A DNA stretch of 40,095 bases from Candidatus Hadersleviella danica (GCA_016711405.1 JADJSZ010000069.1:1-40095); one strand, 5' to 3'; positions 27,559 to 35,957 are shown, counted from the first letter of the stretch. Made by a program: numbers and translations. The notes: a model not told the origin generated them from the sequence alone.

Positions 27559-27651
27559 TTGCGCCAAAGCAGAAAATTTTCGAGCTTAAAAAATAAACTG
27601 TAAAAAATCAGATAGAGACGGGAAATAGAGATAGATGGTCGTTTGGCAGCT

Positions 27652-27745
27652 AAGGCCACTCAAAAATTTAACAACCTGATGGCTAAGGTTTTAGAAATTC
27701 ACGAATGACACGACTCCTAATCTAATTCCTGAATGGAATCCTTTT
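27652..27745. repeat. ATTCGTGTC family element, copy 4 (truncated)
   Basis: AAGGCCACTCAAAAATTTAA (27652-27671) resembles the left end of the copies at 12017 and 13344. AAATTCACGAATGACACGAC follows, but there is no complete right arm. The flanking sequence has GAGATA hexamers on both sides (27610-27635, 27783-27805). Confidence 0.6.
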
Positions 27746-27844
27746 ACACAATTGGGAGAACTTATTTTCCACCTAAGCATTTCCTCTATCTCTATCTCTA
27801 CACTCTATCTCCTCACCCCCCAATCACTTCTAAAGGAATTTCAC

Positions 27845-28819
27845 ATGCCCAAAGCACTCATCACTGGCATTACTGGCCAAGACGGCTCCTACTTGGCCGA
27901 ATTTTTGCTCCAAAAAGGCTACGAAGTCATCGGCATGGTGCGCCGCACCAGCACCGTCAACTTCCACCGCATCGAAAACATCCAAGACAAACTCACTCTC
28001 ATTACAGGGGATTTGCTCGACCAAGTTTCGCTCATCCACATTTTAGAGGAGCATCGCCCTGATGAGGTGTACAACTTGGCCGCCCAATCCTTTGTGGGTA
28101 CATCGTGGCAACAGCCCGTTTTTACAGGCGAAGCCACCGCCCTCGGTGTTACGCGCCTGCTGGATGCAATTCGGCTGGTGGACAAAAACACCCGCTTTTA
28201 CCAAGCCAGCTCCAGCGAGATGTTTGGCAAGGTGCAGGCCGTGCCCCAAATCGAAAGCACCCCCTTCTACCCCCGCAGTCCCTATGGCGTAGCCAAACTG
28301 TACGGCCACTGGATTACCGTCAACTACCGCGAGAGCTACGACATGCACGCCAGTTCGGGCATCTTGTTCAACCACGAATCGCCCCGCCGTGGCTTGGAGT
28401 TTGTGACCCGCAAAATTAGCCACCATGCGGCCATGATTAAGCTCGGCCGTGCCAACGAATTGCGCCTCGGCAATTTAGATGCCCGCCGCGATTGGGGCTT
28501 TGCGGGGGATTATGTGCAAGCGATGTGGCTGATGCTCCAGCGCGACACCCCCGAGGATTATGTCGTGGCCACGGGTGAAACCTACTCCGTGGAGGAGTTT
28601 TTGGACATCGCCTTTGGCCATCTCGATATGGATTGGCGGCAATATGTGGTGCAAGATGCCCGCTTTATGCGGCCGGCCGAGGTAGACCTGCTCGTGGGCG
28701 ACCCCAGCAAAGCGGGGCGCGAATTGGGCTGGGAACCCCGCGTCTCCTTCCAAGAACTCGTCCGCATGATGGTAGATGCCGACATGAAGCTCCTCCAATC
28801 TGGCGGAACCGCGCTCTAA
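27845..28819 (+). CDS. gmd: GDP-mannose 4,6-dehydratase
   Basis: This enzyme converts GDP-D-mannose to GDP-4-keto-6-deoxy-D-mannose, the precursor of GDP-fucose, GDP-rhamnose and perosamine. The 324-residue protein starts with the Rossmann motif 'LITGITGQDGSYLAEFLL'. It has 'YNLAAQSFVGTSWQQP' and 'YQASSSEMFGKV' (catalytic Thr/Ser-Glu region), and the YxxxK motif in 'PRSPYGVAKLYGHWI' (Tyr about 149, Lys about 153). 'ILFNHESPRRG' and 'LGNLDARRDWGFAGDYV' are specific to GMD. AAAGGA lies 8 bases before ATG 27845; the longer open frame from 27752 is CT-tract sequence. No reductase or epimerase is adjacent, so the final sugar is unknown. Confidence 0.95.
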   Translation: MPKALITGITGQDGSYLAEFLLQKGYEVIGMVRRTSTVNFHRIENIQDKLTLITGDLLDQVSLIHILEEHRPDEVYNLAAQSFVGTSWQQPVFTGEATALGVTRLLDAIRLVDKNTRFYQASSSEMFGKVQAVPQIESTPFYPRSPYGVAKLYGHWITVNYRESYDMHASSGILFNHESPRRGLEFVTRKISHHAAMIKLGRANELRLGNLDARRDWGFAGDYVQAMWLMLQRDTPEDYVVATGETYSVEEFLDIAFGHLDMDWRQYVVQDARFMRPAEVDLLVGDPSKAGRELGWEPRVSFQELVRMMVDADMKLLQSGGTAL

Positions 28820-28911
28820 TTGTGAATGATGAATGGTTAATTGTGAATTGTGAATGAGTCGCTCGTTCCCCATTCACAATTAACCATTCCCAATTCACAA
28901 TTCACAATTCC
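28819..28911. repeat. Inverted heptamer arrays (ATTGTGA / CAATTCA)
   Basis: ATTGTGA, ATGATGA, ATGGTTA, ATTGTGA, ATTGTGA and ATGAGTC run in register from the last base of the gmd stop (28819). CCATTCA, CAATTAA, CCATTCC, CAATTCA, CAATTCA and CAATTCC (28870-28911) are their complement and end 2 bases before ATG 28914. No ribosome site is visible. Confidence 0.88.
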
Positions 28912-28913
28912 TC

Positions 28914-29602
28914 ATGGATTACCGCAAGCCCAAAGTGTTTGGCGAGAATTGGTCGCCGAGCCGTTACGCGGTGTTGCCCTATTTTGCGGCCGAGCGCGAG
29001 GTGTTCACGGCCGAACAACGCATCCTCGACCTCGGCTGTGCCTCGGGCTGGAACATGAGCCGCTTCCTCCAATACGGCTTGCCCAAAAGCAACCTCTACG
29101 GCCTCGATGTCGTGCCCGAGCGGGTGCAACTGGCCACCCAATTTGGCCACATCATGCTTGGCAGTGGGCTAGAGTTGCCCCTGCCCGATGGCGCGTTGGA
29201 TGTCATCTACATTCAGCACGTCTTGCACCACATCGGCGATGTAGACCGCGCCTTGCAAGAGGTGCACCGTTGTTTACGGCCGAATGGAACCCTCTTCCTC
29301 ATTGAAACCACCGAAGACAACCCGCTCATCCGCTGGGGCGGCGGCTCTATCCCAAATGGTTGGGGGATGAGATTAACGCCCCCTTCCGCTTTGCAGGCTT
29401 GCAAGAAAGTTTGCGGGCACATGGCTTCGGCGTGCAACAGGCCCAGCAATACAGCGTCCTCTTCTGGGTCTGGGAAATTTTGCCCGACCAATTCCCTCTC
29501 TTCGAGAAACTAACCCCCCTCTTTGTCGCCCTCGAACGCCTCCTCGTACGCCTCTTCCGCCGCCAAAGCGCCCACTGTTTTTTCGTCGCTACTCGGGAAT
29601 AA
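28914..29602 (+). CDS. Class I SAM-dependent methyltransferase, frameshifted
   Basis: The protein has about 229 residues once repaired. Motif I is 'ILDLGCASGWNMSRFL' (about residue 36). 'LYGLDVVPERVQLA' holds the acidic residue for the ribose hydroxyls, 'LPLPDGALDVIYIQHVLHHI' is motif II/III, and 'HRCLRPNGTLFLIETTEDNP' is the post-motif strand. The second half ('RLYPKWLGDEINAPFRFAGL', 'VLFWVWEILPDQFPLF') lies in another frame. Adding one G to GGGG at 29335-29338 joins them. It follows gmd and may methylate a deoxysugar or an envelope lipid, but the substrate is not evident. It has C-terminal hydrophobic residues without a full helix. Confidence 0.82.
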
Positions 29603-29612
29603 AGTTACTGGT

Positions 29613-29689
29613 TTACTCGTTACTCGTTATTGCCAGCCACTACTCACTACTCACTACTCACTAGCCACTAACTACTAACCACTACAGGA
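29613..29689 (+). repeat. Eleven-unit heptamer array (TACTCAC-type) before upp
   Basis: TTACTCG, TTACTCG, TTATTGC, CAGCCAC, three TACTCAC, TAGCCAC, TAACTAC, TAACCAC and TACAGGA run in unbroken 7-base register. They end 5 bases before ATG 29695. The last unit supplies AGGA, a possible ribosome site. Confidence 0.9.
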
Positions 29690-29694
29690 ATCCC

Positions 29695-30315
29695 ATGCTC
29701 TACGAATCCAAACACCCCCTCATTCGCCACAAATTAGCTCTGTTGCGCGACGGCCGTACCAAACCCAAGCAGTTCCGCGAATTGGTGCGCGAACTGGCCA
29801 TTATGCTCGGCTACGAAGCGGCGCGTGATTTGCCCACCCGCGCCATCGAAGTCGCCACCCCTATGGGCACGGCCGCTGGCGAACAACTACAACAAACCAT
29901 CGGCCTTGTGCCCATTTTGCGGGCAGGCTTGGGCATGGTAGATGGCTTGCTGGAGATGATTCCTGCCATGCAAGTGTGGCACATCGGCCTTTACCGCGAT
30001 GAAGAGACCTTGGAACCCGTCTCTTACTACAACAAACTGCCCGAAACCCCAACCGTAGACATGTGCCTCGTCTGCGACCCGATGCTGGCCACGGGCGGCT
30101 CGGCCATCGCCACCGTCGAGGTGGTTAAGCGGTGGGGCATCCAAAAAATCAAGTTCCTCGCCCTCATCGCCGCCCCCGAGGGCATTCGGGCGTTGCAAGA
30201 GGCGCACCCCGATGTGGATATTCATGTCGCGGCCGTGGATTCCCACCTCAACGACATCGGCTTCATCGTCCCCGGCCTCGGCGACGCAGGCGACCGTCAA
30301 TTTGGCACGCGATGA
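29695..30315 (+). CDS. upp: Uracil phosphoribosyltransferase
   Basis: This is the pyrimidine-salvage enzyme that makes UMP from uracil and PRPP; it is cytosolic. At 206 residues it is full length. 'KHPLIRHKLALLRDGRT' is the standard N-terminus, and 'PTRAIEVATPMG' follows. 'GLVPILRAGLGMVDGLL' is conserved, the PRPP loop is 'VCDPMLATGGSAIATVE' (about 127), and 'GLGDAGDRQFGTR' is the uracil-binding C-terminus. The start at 29695 is fixed by homology. The surrounding sugar genes are not functionally linked, though UMP feeds UDP-sugar pools. Confidence 0.97.
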   Translation: MLYESKHPLIRHKLALLRDGRTKPKQFRELVRELAIMLGYEAARDLPTRAIEVATPMGTAAGEQLQQTIGLVPILRAGLGMVDGLLEMIPAMQVWHIGLYRDEETLEPVSYYNKLPETPTVDMCLVCDPMLATGGSAIATVEVVKRWGIQKIKFLALIAAPEGIRALQEAHPDVDIHVAAVDSHLNDIGFIVPGLGDAGDRQFGTR

Positions 30316-30361
30316 GGCATAAGCTTTTAGCTGTTAGTCTCTCAGTCTCTCAGTCGCCTTC

Positions 30362-30403
30362 ATTCCGCAATCCGCAATCCGCATTCCCCATTCCGCATTC
30401 CCC
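30362..30403 (+). repeat. Six-unit heptamer array (AWTCCSC) before the WecA-type gene
   Basis: ATTCCGC, AATCCGC, AATCCGC, ATTCCCC, ATTCCGC and ATTCCCC run in register and end one base before ATG 30405. TCTCAGTC repeats (about 30336-30352) precede them. There is no purine-rich ribosome site. Confidence 0.88.
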
Positions 30404-30404
30404 C

Positions 30405-31412
30405 ATGCCTGCGCTTCTCATCTTCACCGCGTCAGTGGCCACGGCCGCTTTGCTCACGCCGTTGGCGCGGTGGTTGTCGTTTCGCTGGGGGGTGGTGGCG
30501 GTTCCCGGCGGCCGTCGCCTGCACCCCGGCCCCATGCCCAAGCTGGGCGGCTTGCCCATTTATGGCGCATTTTGGGTCGGGGTCGGCCTCACCTATTGGC
30601 TACGGCCGCCGCAAGGCGAAGATGCCCACCTGCTGACAGGCATTTTGCTGGGCAGTCTCGTCGCCTTTGGCGGCGGCCTGCTCGACGATTTCCGCGAACA
30701 GCCCGCATGGAGCCAGTTTGCGGTGCAGTTCTTGTGTACGGCCGTGGCCGTCCATTACCAAGTCTTCCTCGAGGTGTTCACCAACCCCCTGCCCAACGGC
30801 GACGAAGTCCGCATCTGGCCGTGGCTCGTGCCGCTCATCACCCTCTTCTGGATTTCGGGCATGATGAACACCATTAACTGGCTGGACGGCCTAGATGGGT
30901 TGGCGGCAGGCGTGGGGACGATTGCCGCCCTCATTTTTGCATGGCACAGCTACAACCTCGGCCAAACCAGCATCGCCCTCATCGCCTTGGCCTTGGCGGG
31001 GGCCTTGATGGGCTTCCTGCCCTTTAACTTTTGGCCCGCCCGCATTTTCCTCGGTTCGGCTGGCCCCTATTTTTTGGGGTATGCGCTGGCCACTTTGGCC
31101 ATTATTGCCCCTGCCAAAATCGCCACCGCCTTACTGGTCATGGCCGTGCCCATTATGGATGTGGCGTGGCAAATCATAGACCGCTTGCGGCGCGGCCAAA
31201 GCCCCTTTCGCGGCGACCGAGGCCATTTGCACTTTCGCCTCTCCGATGGGGGGTTGCCCACACGGCCGATTGTCCTCAGCTATTATGCCTTAGCCCTTGC
31301 CTTCGGCTTGGTGGCCATTTTTGCGCCCGGCTTGTGGAAGCTGATTTTGTTGGTGGTGCTGGGCGCGGCCGTGTTTAGCCTCCTCATTTGGCTGAAAAAG
31401 CGGGAATTGTAA
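30405..31412 (+). CDS. WecA/MraY-type sugar-phosphate prenyl transferase (GT4)
   Basis: The product has 335 residues and about 10 membrane helices. It transfers a sugar 1-phosphate from a nucleotide to undecaprenyl phosphate, starting peptidoglycan, O-antigen or teichoic-type polymers. 'GGRRLHPGPMPKLGGLPIYG' is the first cytosolic loop. 'FGGGLLDDFREQ' has the paired Asp for magnesium, 'MMNTINWLDGLDGLAAG' has the later Asp residues, and 'RGDRGHLHFRL' is the HxH motif. WecA/TagO is more likely than MraY because the mur genes are absent and the 'GGRRxH...MPxxGG' loop is of the former type. The start is ATG 30405. Confidence 0.9.
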   Translation: MPALLIFTASVATAALLTPLARWLSFRWGVVAVPGGRRLHPGPMPKLGGLPIYGAFWVGVGLTYWLRPPQGEDAHLLTGILLGSLVAFGGGLLDDFREQPAWSQFAVQFLCTAVAVHYQVFLEVFTNPLPNGDEVRIWPWLVPLITLFWISGMMNTINWLDGLDGLAAGVGTIAALIFAWHSYNLGQTSIALIALALAGALMGFLPFNFWPARIFLGSAGPYFLGYALATLAIIAPAKIATALLVMAVPIMDVAWQIIDRLRRGQSPFRGDRGHLHFRLSDGGLPTRPIVLSYYALALAFGLVAIFAPGLWKLILLVVLGAAVFSLLIWLKKREL

Positions 31413-31536
31413 ACCAAAGCACAGACGCGCTTTGCTCTCCAATACACCTTAAAGCGTAGCCCAAACACACTTTTTGCGTCAGGTAATTCACCCATTTTCG
31501 GTAATACTTCTGATGATGTCGTGCGTATAGAAATGG

Positions 31537-31542
31537 TACGAT
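31537..31542 (+). promoter_or_regulatory. Candidate -10 box for the 50-residue gene
   Basis: ATGGTACGATACT contains an extended -10 (TACGAT) 47 bases before ATG 31589. The evidence is modest. Confidence 0.35.
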
Positions 31543-31588
31543 ACTCCTATCAGTAAAAAAGTAAGCACAACCAGCAGTGAGGTGTGAG

Positions 31589-31741
31589 ATGAACCAACAC
31601 AAAAAACAAGCCCAAACAACCATTAGCCGTGAAGTTGCCCAATTACTCAAGCAAATTGAAGCCCAACGGCAAGCTCTCGAAATGAGCATTAACCGCATCA
31701 ACCAACTTCGGCAAACCCCGTTGGAAATGAGCGGAAAATAA
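31589..31741 (+). CDS. Small helical protein, 50 residues
   Basis: ATG 31589 has a good ribosome site (GTGAGGTG, 6 bases upstream) and a strong terminator just after the stop, so it looks like a self-contained small gene. The product begins MNQHKKQAQTTIS, continues REVAQLLKQIEAQRQALEM and ends in TPLEMSGK. It is charged, Gln-rich and strongly helical, with a leucine/isoleucine spacing suited to a short coiled coil. No membrane segment, Cys or metal motif is present. I do not recognise a family. Neighbours are a WecA-type gene and a TspO-like gene on the same strand, but the terminators and promoters isolate it. Confidence 0.7.
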   Translation: MNQHKKQAQTTISREVAQLLKQIEAQRQALEMSINRINQLRQTPLEMSGK

Positions 31742-31762
31742 CCACAAGCAAAACTAAAGCAA

Positions 31763-31790
31763 AAAGCCCCAGACAAGTCTGGGGCTTTTT
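31763..31790 (+). terminator. Intrinsic terminator of the 50-residue gene
   Basis: AAAGCCCCAGAC (31763-31774) pairs with GTCTGGGGCTTT (31777-31788), followed by TTT. The tight loop and T run make it a strong terminator. Confidence 0.9.
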
Positions 31791-31853
31791 ATTTGGCCTA
31801 ATCGTTGCGCTAAAGCCGCGTTAACACATTGCCCAAATCTGTGGTGAAAGTTG

Positions 31854-31859
31854 TATGAT
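31854..31859 (+). promoter_or_regulatory. Candidate -10 box, leaderless start of TspO-like gene
   Basis: TATGAT lies 7 bases before ATG 31866. The mRNA would start at or next to the start codon. The alternative upstream TTG at 31851 would sit inside the promoter, so 31866 is preferred. Confidence 0.5.
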
Positions 31860-31865
31860 GTGGCT

Positions 31866-32663
31866 ATGAAATCCACACTCACTGCTCCTAAAACATTACA
31901 AACCATCAACATCATCGCCCTTGTGCTGGTGATTGTGATGAATATCCTCTCCACGGCCTTGCCTTTCAACGGCCGTACTGTGCAAGAAATCTCGGATGAC
32001 TTGCCTTCTTATTTCACCCCTGCGGGCTACACTTTCTCCATTTGGGGCCTCATCTACACCGCTTTACTGGCCTTTGCCATTTATCAGGCCCTGCCCGCCC
32101 AGCGGGAACGGCCGTTTCTAAGCCAAATTGGATGGTGGTTTGCCGCCAGCAGTGTAGCCAACAGCATGTGGCTGTTGGCATGGCATTACGAGGCTTATCT
32201 CCTCTCCCTCATCTTGATGGCCGCCATTTTGGTCACGCTGATTGTCATTTACGTGCGTTTAGGAATCGGCCGTGCCCAACCCAGCCTGCCCACGGCCGAA
32301 AAGCTCCTCGTCCACGCCCCCTTCAGCCTTTATTTGGGCTGGATAACCGTAGCCGCCATTGCCAACACCGCCAGCGTCCTCAACTATTGGGGCTGGGATG
32401 GCTTCGGCCTCGAGCAACCGTTGTGGTCGGCCGTGATGATGAGTGTGGCTGTGATTGTCGCAGGGGGTGTTTTGTTCAGCCGGCGCAATTTGGCCTACGC
32501 GGGGGTGTTAATTTGGGCCTTGTTCGGCATTCGGGCGGCATTTCCAGCCGTGCCTGTTGTGGCAAACACGGCCGTTATCGCCGCCGCTCTCATCCTTGCC
32601 CTTGCCCTCGTAGGCTATTGGCGCACCCAACCCAGCCCCTCCCAGTCTGCTCCCGCTTCATAA
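31866..32663 (+). CDS. TspO/MBR-related membrane protein
   Basis: The product has 265 residues and about seven hydrophobic segments. The N-terminal part 'SDDLPSYFTPAGYTFSIWGL' and 'IYTALLAFAIYQALP' is the typical TspO signature (FxP.G..F..W...Y), and 'WWFAASSVANSMWLLAWHYE' is the second helix pair. Classic TspO has about 155 residues and five helices, so this is the extended TspO-related type. TspO binds porphyrins or sterol-like ligands; the role here is open. The C-terminal half ('NYWGWDGFGLEQPLW', helices to 255) is not conserved with TspO as far as I can see. Confidence 0.8.
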   Translation: MKSTLTAPKTLQTINIIALVLVIVMNILSTALPFNGRTVQEISDDLPSYFTPAGYTFSIWGLIYTALLAFAIYQALPAQRERPFLSQIGWWFAASSVANSMWLLAWHYEAYLLSLILMAAILVTLIVIYVRLGIGRAQPSLPTAEKLLVHAPFSLYLGWITVAAIANTASVLNYWGWDGFGLEQPLWSAVMMSVAVIVAGGVLFSRRNLAYAGVLIWALFGIRAAFPAVPVVANTAVIAAALILALALVGYWRTQPSPSQSAPAS

Positions 32664-32670
32664 CTGCCCT

Positions 32671-32740
32671 ATTGTTTATGGGTCTATTGGTGGATTGGTC
32701 TATTTTTATACACCAGTACACCAATAAATTTATAGACCAA
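32671..32740. repeat. Hairpin of the TTGGTGTA family
   Basis: GGTCTATTGGTGGATTGGTC (32691-32700 and before) is complementary to TACACCAGTACACCAATA and TAGACCAA (32709-32740). It lies between the TspO-like gene and the glgB promoter, where it may terminate the upstream transcript. Confidence 0.7.
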
Positions 32741-32779
32741 GTTGCTGAGAGACACCGCTTCATCCTTCCCCAAATAGGC

Positions 32780-32785
32780 TATAAT
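32780..32785 (+). promoter_or_regulatory. Candidate -10 box for glgB
   Basis: TATAAT in AATAGGCTATAATACCCTC is a perfect -10 with a GGC extension, 39 bases before ATG 32824. There is no clear -35 match. Confidence 0.55.
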
Positions 32786-32823
32786 ACCCTCAAACCTTCA
32801 CTTAGTAGCAGGGTAAATAGCAT

Positions 32824-35003
32824 ATGCCAGACCACATCCCCACCATTTCCAACGAAGCTGTGGCCGCCATTGTCGGCGGGTATCACGGCGACCCCTTCGC
32901 CATTCTCGGCCCCCACCCCCTCGGCAAAAAAGGGTTTGTCATTCGCACCTTTTTGCCCCAAGCGGCCAGTGCGGCCGTCCTCCTAAATGGGCAAACCCAC
33001 CCCCTGCACAGCATCCATGAAGAAGGCTTCTACGAGCTTGTTCTGCCCAAGCAAAAAGAACGCCCCGCCTACCAACTAGAACTGACCTATCTGGACGGCC
33101 GTACCCAACTCCTCGAAGATCCCTATCGCTTTCCCACCGCCTTCACAGGCTCCCGCACCGAGCTATACGAAAATATGGGGGCGCACCTCATCACCCACGA
33201 AGGTGTGCCCGGCGTGCGTTTTGCCGTGTGGGCCCCTGCGGCCGAGCGAGTCAGCGTAATCGGCACTTTTAACCAATGGGACGGCCGTCGCCACCCCATG
33301 CGCAAGCACCACGATTTTGGCACATGGGAAATTTTCATCCCCCACCTTGCCGCTGGCGACCTGTACAAATACGAAGTCAAAACCCCCTTCCGGGGCTACA
33401 TGGTCAGCAAAAGCGACCCCGTCGGCTTTTTTGCGGAGATGCGGCCGAACACCGCCTCGGTCGTTTGGGATGTGGATAGTTACGATTGGCAAGACCACGA
33501 TTGGGTCAACAGCCGTGCTGAAAGGCAAGCCCTCACCAAACCGATGAACGTCTACGAAGTCCATCTCGCTTCGTGGCGGCGCAAAAATGGGTGGGAATGG
33601 CTCACCTATCGCGAATTGGCCGACCAATTGGTGGCCTATGTGGTGGAGATGGGCTACACCCACCTCGAGTTGCTCCCCGTGGCCGAACACCCCTTCGATG
33701 GCTCGTGGGGCTATCAGGTAACGGGTTATTTTGCCCCCACCAGCCGCTTTGGAACCCCCGACGACTTTAAATATTTTGTGGATGCCTGCCACCGCGCCAA
33801 CATCGGCGTTATTTTGGATTGGGTTCCTGCCCACTTCCCCAAAGACCAACACGGCCTGAGCTTTTTTGATGGAACCTATCTTTACGAACACGCCGACCCC
33901 CGCCAAGGCGAACATCCCGATTGGGGCACGTTGATATTTAACTACGGCCGTGATGAAATCCGCCGCTTCCTCGTGGACAACGCCCTCTTTTGGATAGACA
34001 AATACCATATTGATGGCTTGCGAGTGGATGCCGTCGCCTCCATGCTCTACTTAGACTTTTCGCGTGAAGCGGGGCAGTGGATACCCAACCCATATGGCGG
34101 CCGTGAAAATCTCGAGGCGATTCGCCTGTTGCGCGAGATGAACGACACGCTTCACGGCCGTTTCCCCGGCGTGCTAACCATCGCCGAAGAATCCACAGCA
34201 TGGCCCGGCGTGACCCGCCCCACCAGCGAAGGCGGCCTCGGCTTCGACTTAAAATGGAACATGGGCTGGATGAACGACACCCTGCGCTACATGGGCAATG
34301 ACCCCATCTACCGCTCCTACCACCAAAGTTCGCTCACCTTTTCCTTGCTCTATGCCTTTAGCGAAAAATTCGTCTTGCCCCTCTCGCACGATGAGGTGGT
34401 TCACCTCAAGCGAAGCATTGTGGACAAAATGCCGGGCGATGAGTGGCAAAAATTCGCCAATGCGCGGATGCTCTACGCTTACCAATATGCCCATCCCGGC
34501 CGTAAATTAAACTTTATGGGCAACGAAATTGGGCAATGGGCAGAGTGGCAAGAAAGCAAAGCGCTCGACTGGTATTTGTTGGAGCGCGGCCCTTACCACA
34601 AGGGGATGCAAGCCTTTACCCGTGCGGTGAACCATCTCTACAAAAACGAGCCAGCCCTGCACGCGGCCGATGATTCGTGGGAAGGGTTTACGTGGATTGA
34701 TTTCCGCGATGCGGTGCATAGTGTGCTCATCTTTATGCGCCAATTGCCAGGCACGGCCGAGCATTTGTTGGTGGCGTGCAACTTTACGCCGCAGGTACGC
34801 GGCCGTTACCGCGTCGGTGTCCCCCAGCCGGCCTGTATGCCGAAGTGTTGAACAGCGATGACCTCATCTTTGGGGGCAGTGGCATCATCAACCAGCCAGC
34901 CGAGGCACAAGAAATGCCGTGGCAAGACCAGCCCTACTCCATCGTGCTGAATTTGCCCCCGCTCGGGGTGCTCTATCTCAAACGCACCGAAGGTGGAGAG
35001 TAA
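32824..35003 (+). CDS. glgB: 1,4-alpha-glucan branching enzyme GlgB, C-terminus frameshifted
   Basis: This GH13 enzyme makes alpha-1,6 branches in glycogen and is cytosolic. It has about 726 residues after repair, the normal length. A CBM48 part ('GVPGVRFAVWAPAAERVSVI') precedes the barrel. Catalytic sites are 'DGLRVDAVASMLYLDF' (nucleophile Asp, about 400), 'LTIAEESTAWPGVT' (acid Glu, about 454) and 'LPLSHDEVVHLK' (His-Asp, about 521). The frame fails after 'GRYRVGVP'. Adding one C to the run at 34821-34825 continues as 'PAGLYAEVLNSDDLIFGGSG' to a stop at 35003. No other glg gene is in the window. A strong terminator follows. Confidence 0.95.
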
Positions 35004-35022
35004 GAGAGGTAGGGAGGCAGAG

Positions 35023-35052
35023 AAAAGGCGTGTCAGTGACACGCCTTTTTTA
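35023..35052 (+). terminator. Intrinsic terminator of glgB
   Basis: AAAAGGCGTGTCA and TGACACGCCTTTT form a perfect 13-bp stem around a G centre, followed by TTTTAT. It is also nearly symmetric, so it could work on both strands. Confidence 0.9.
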
Positions 35053-35265
35053 TATCCTTCACAAACATCATCTGCCATTTGGCTTAGAACCTCAAATAAG
35101 CACAAACCCCTTTGCGTCTTCGCTCCTTTGCGCCTTTGCCATAAAAAGAAACCCTCCGTTTATGATCATTGACAGTCTATTTTGCAACTGTGTTTACGGC
35201 CGTCTCGTATTGCCCAGTATTCAGGTGTACCACACCTCACCCCATGCTCTCTAGGAGAAAAGCAT
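35053..35265. other. Leader region between glgB and rhomboid gene
   Basis: CTTTGCG/CTTCGCT-type heptads appear at about 35110-35140. A TTGACA at 35169 lacks a good -10 at proper spacing. No gene is seen. Confidence 0.4.
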
Positions 35266-35847
35266 ATGTTCAAGGCAGAATGGCAATACAACCGACGCGA
35301 TTTTAAGGCACACGCCCTTGTTTTGGTGGGGTTCGTCGCCCTTATTTGGTTCATCGAAATTGTGGATTGGATTACCCCGTGGGCAACGATGGATGGCTGG
35401 GGGATTCGGCCGCGCACCCTCACGGGCCTGTTCGGAATTGCCCTCTCCCCCTTCTTGCATGGCAGTTTTGGCCATGTGGCCGCCAACAGCTTGCCCTTCC
35501 TCCTCTTCGGCGGGTTAATTATGCTCCGTCGGCCGAGCCACTTTTGGACAGTCAGCCTCATCATCGCCCTGCTGGGCGGCATCGGCACATGGCTGACGGG
35601 CGCACCCAACTCGGTTCACATCGGCGCCAGCGGCTTGGTGTTTGGCTATTTTGGCTTTTTGCTCCTGTTGGGCTACTTCGAGCGAAGCATTCCCGCCATT
35701 TTGCAATCGCTCCTCATTGGCTTTTTCTACGGGGGGCTGATTTGGGGGGTGTTGCCGGGGCAAATCGGCATCTCGTGGCAAGGCCACCTATTCGGCTTTC
35801 TCGCAGGCGCTCTGGCCGCTTACTTATTGGCGGATGGGGAGAGATAG
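35266..35847 (+). CDS. Rhomboid family intramembrane serine protease
   Basis: The product has 193 residues and five to six membrane helices. The catalytic Ser is in 'SVHIGASGLVFGYFGFLL' (GASG, about residue 121) and the catalytic His in 'ISWQGHLFGFLAGALAAY' (about 173). 'LHGSFGHVAANSLPFLLFGG' is the conserved first-loop and HxxxN region. A ribosome site (AGGAG, 35253-35257) precedes ATG 35266 at a good distance; the open frame upstream from 35182 has none. Rhomboids cleave membrane-anchored substrates, but the substrate is unknown. It is a short, compact rhomboid with no extra soluble domain. Confidence 0.92.
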   Translation: MFKAEWQYNRRDFKAHALVLVGFVALIWFIEIVDWITPWATMDGWGIRPRTLTGLFGIALSPFLHGSFGHVAANSLPFLLFGGLIMLRRPSHFWTVSLIIALLGGIGTWLTGAPNSVHIGASGLVFGYFGFLLLLGYFERSIPAILQSLLIGFFYGGLIWGVLPGQIGISWQGHLFGFLAGALAAYLLADGER

Positions 35848-35884
35848 AGGGTAGAGATAGAGAGTTCACAGACTCCAGAGAAAA

Positions 35885-35957
35885 GGAGTAAGTAGTGAGA
35901 GTGGTAGTCCCCACTACTCACTACTCACTATTACTCGTGTAAAGGGATCCTTTACAC
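35885..35957. repeat. ACTACTC heptamers and a GTGTAAAGG hairpin
   Basis: AGTAAGT, AGTGAGA and later ACTACTC, ACTACTC and ACTATTA lie in 7-base register and are partly complementary. Then GTGTAAAGG GAT CCTTTACAC (35937-35957) is a perfect 9-bp hairpin containing a BamHI site. It lies between convergent genes and probably ends both transcripts. Confidence 0.75.

Noticed and set aside
28819..29695. CRISPR array suspected from short regular repeats
   Set aside because: Units are only 7 bases, contiguous and without spacers, and no Cas gene is present.
30132..30404. Upstream extension of the WecA-type frame
   Set aside because: It overlaps the upp gene and the heptamer array and has Arg/Pro-rich junk composition. 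The membrane protein begins at 30405.
35169..35197. TTGACA taken as a promoter of the rhomboid gene
   Set aside because: At a 16-18 base spacing no acceptable -10 box is found (GTTTAC at best).
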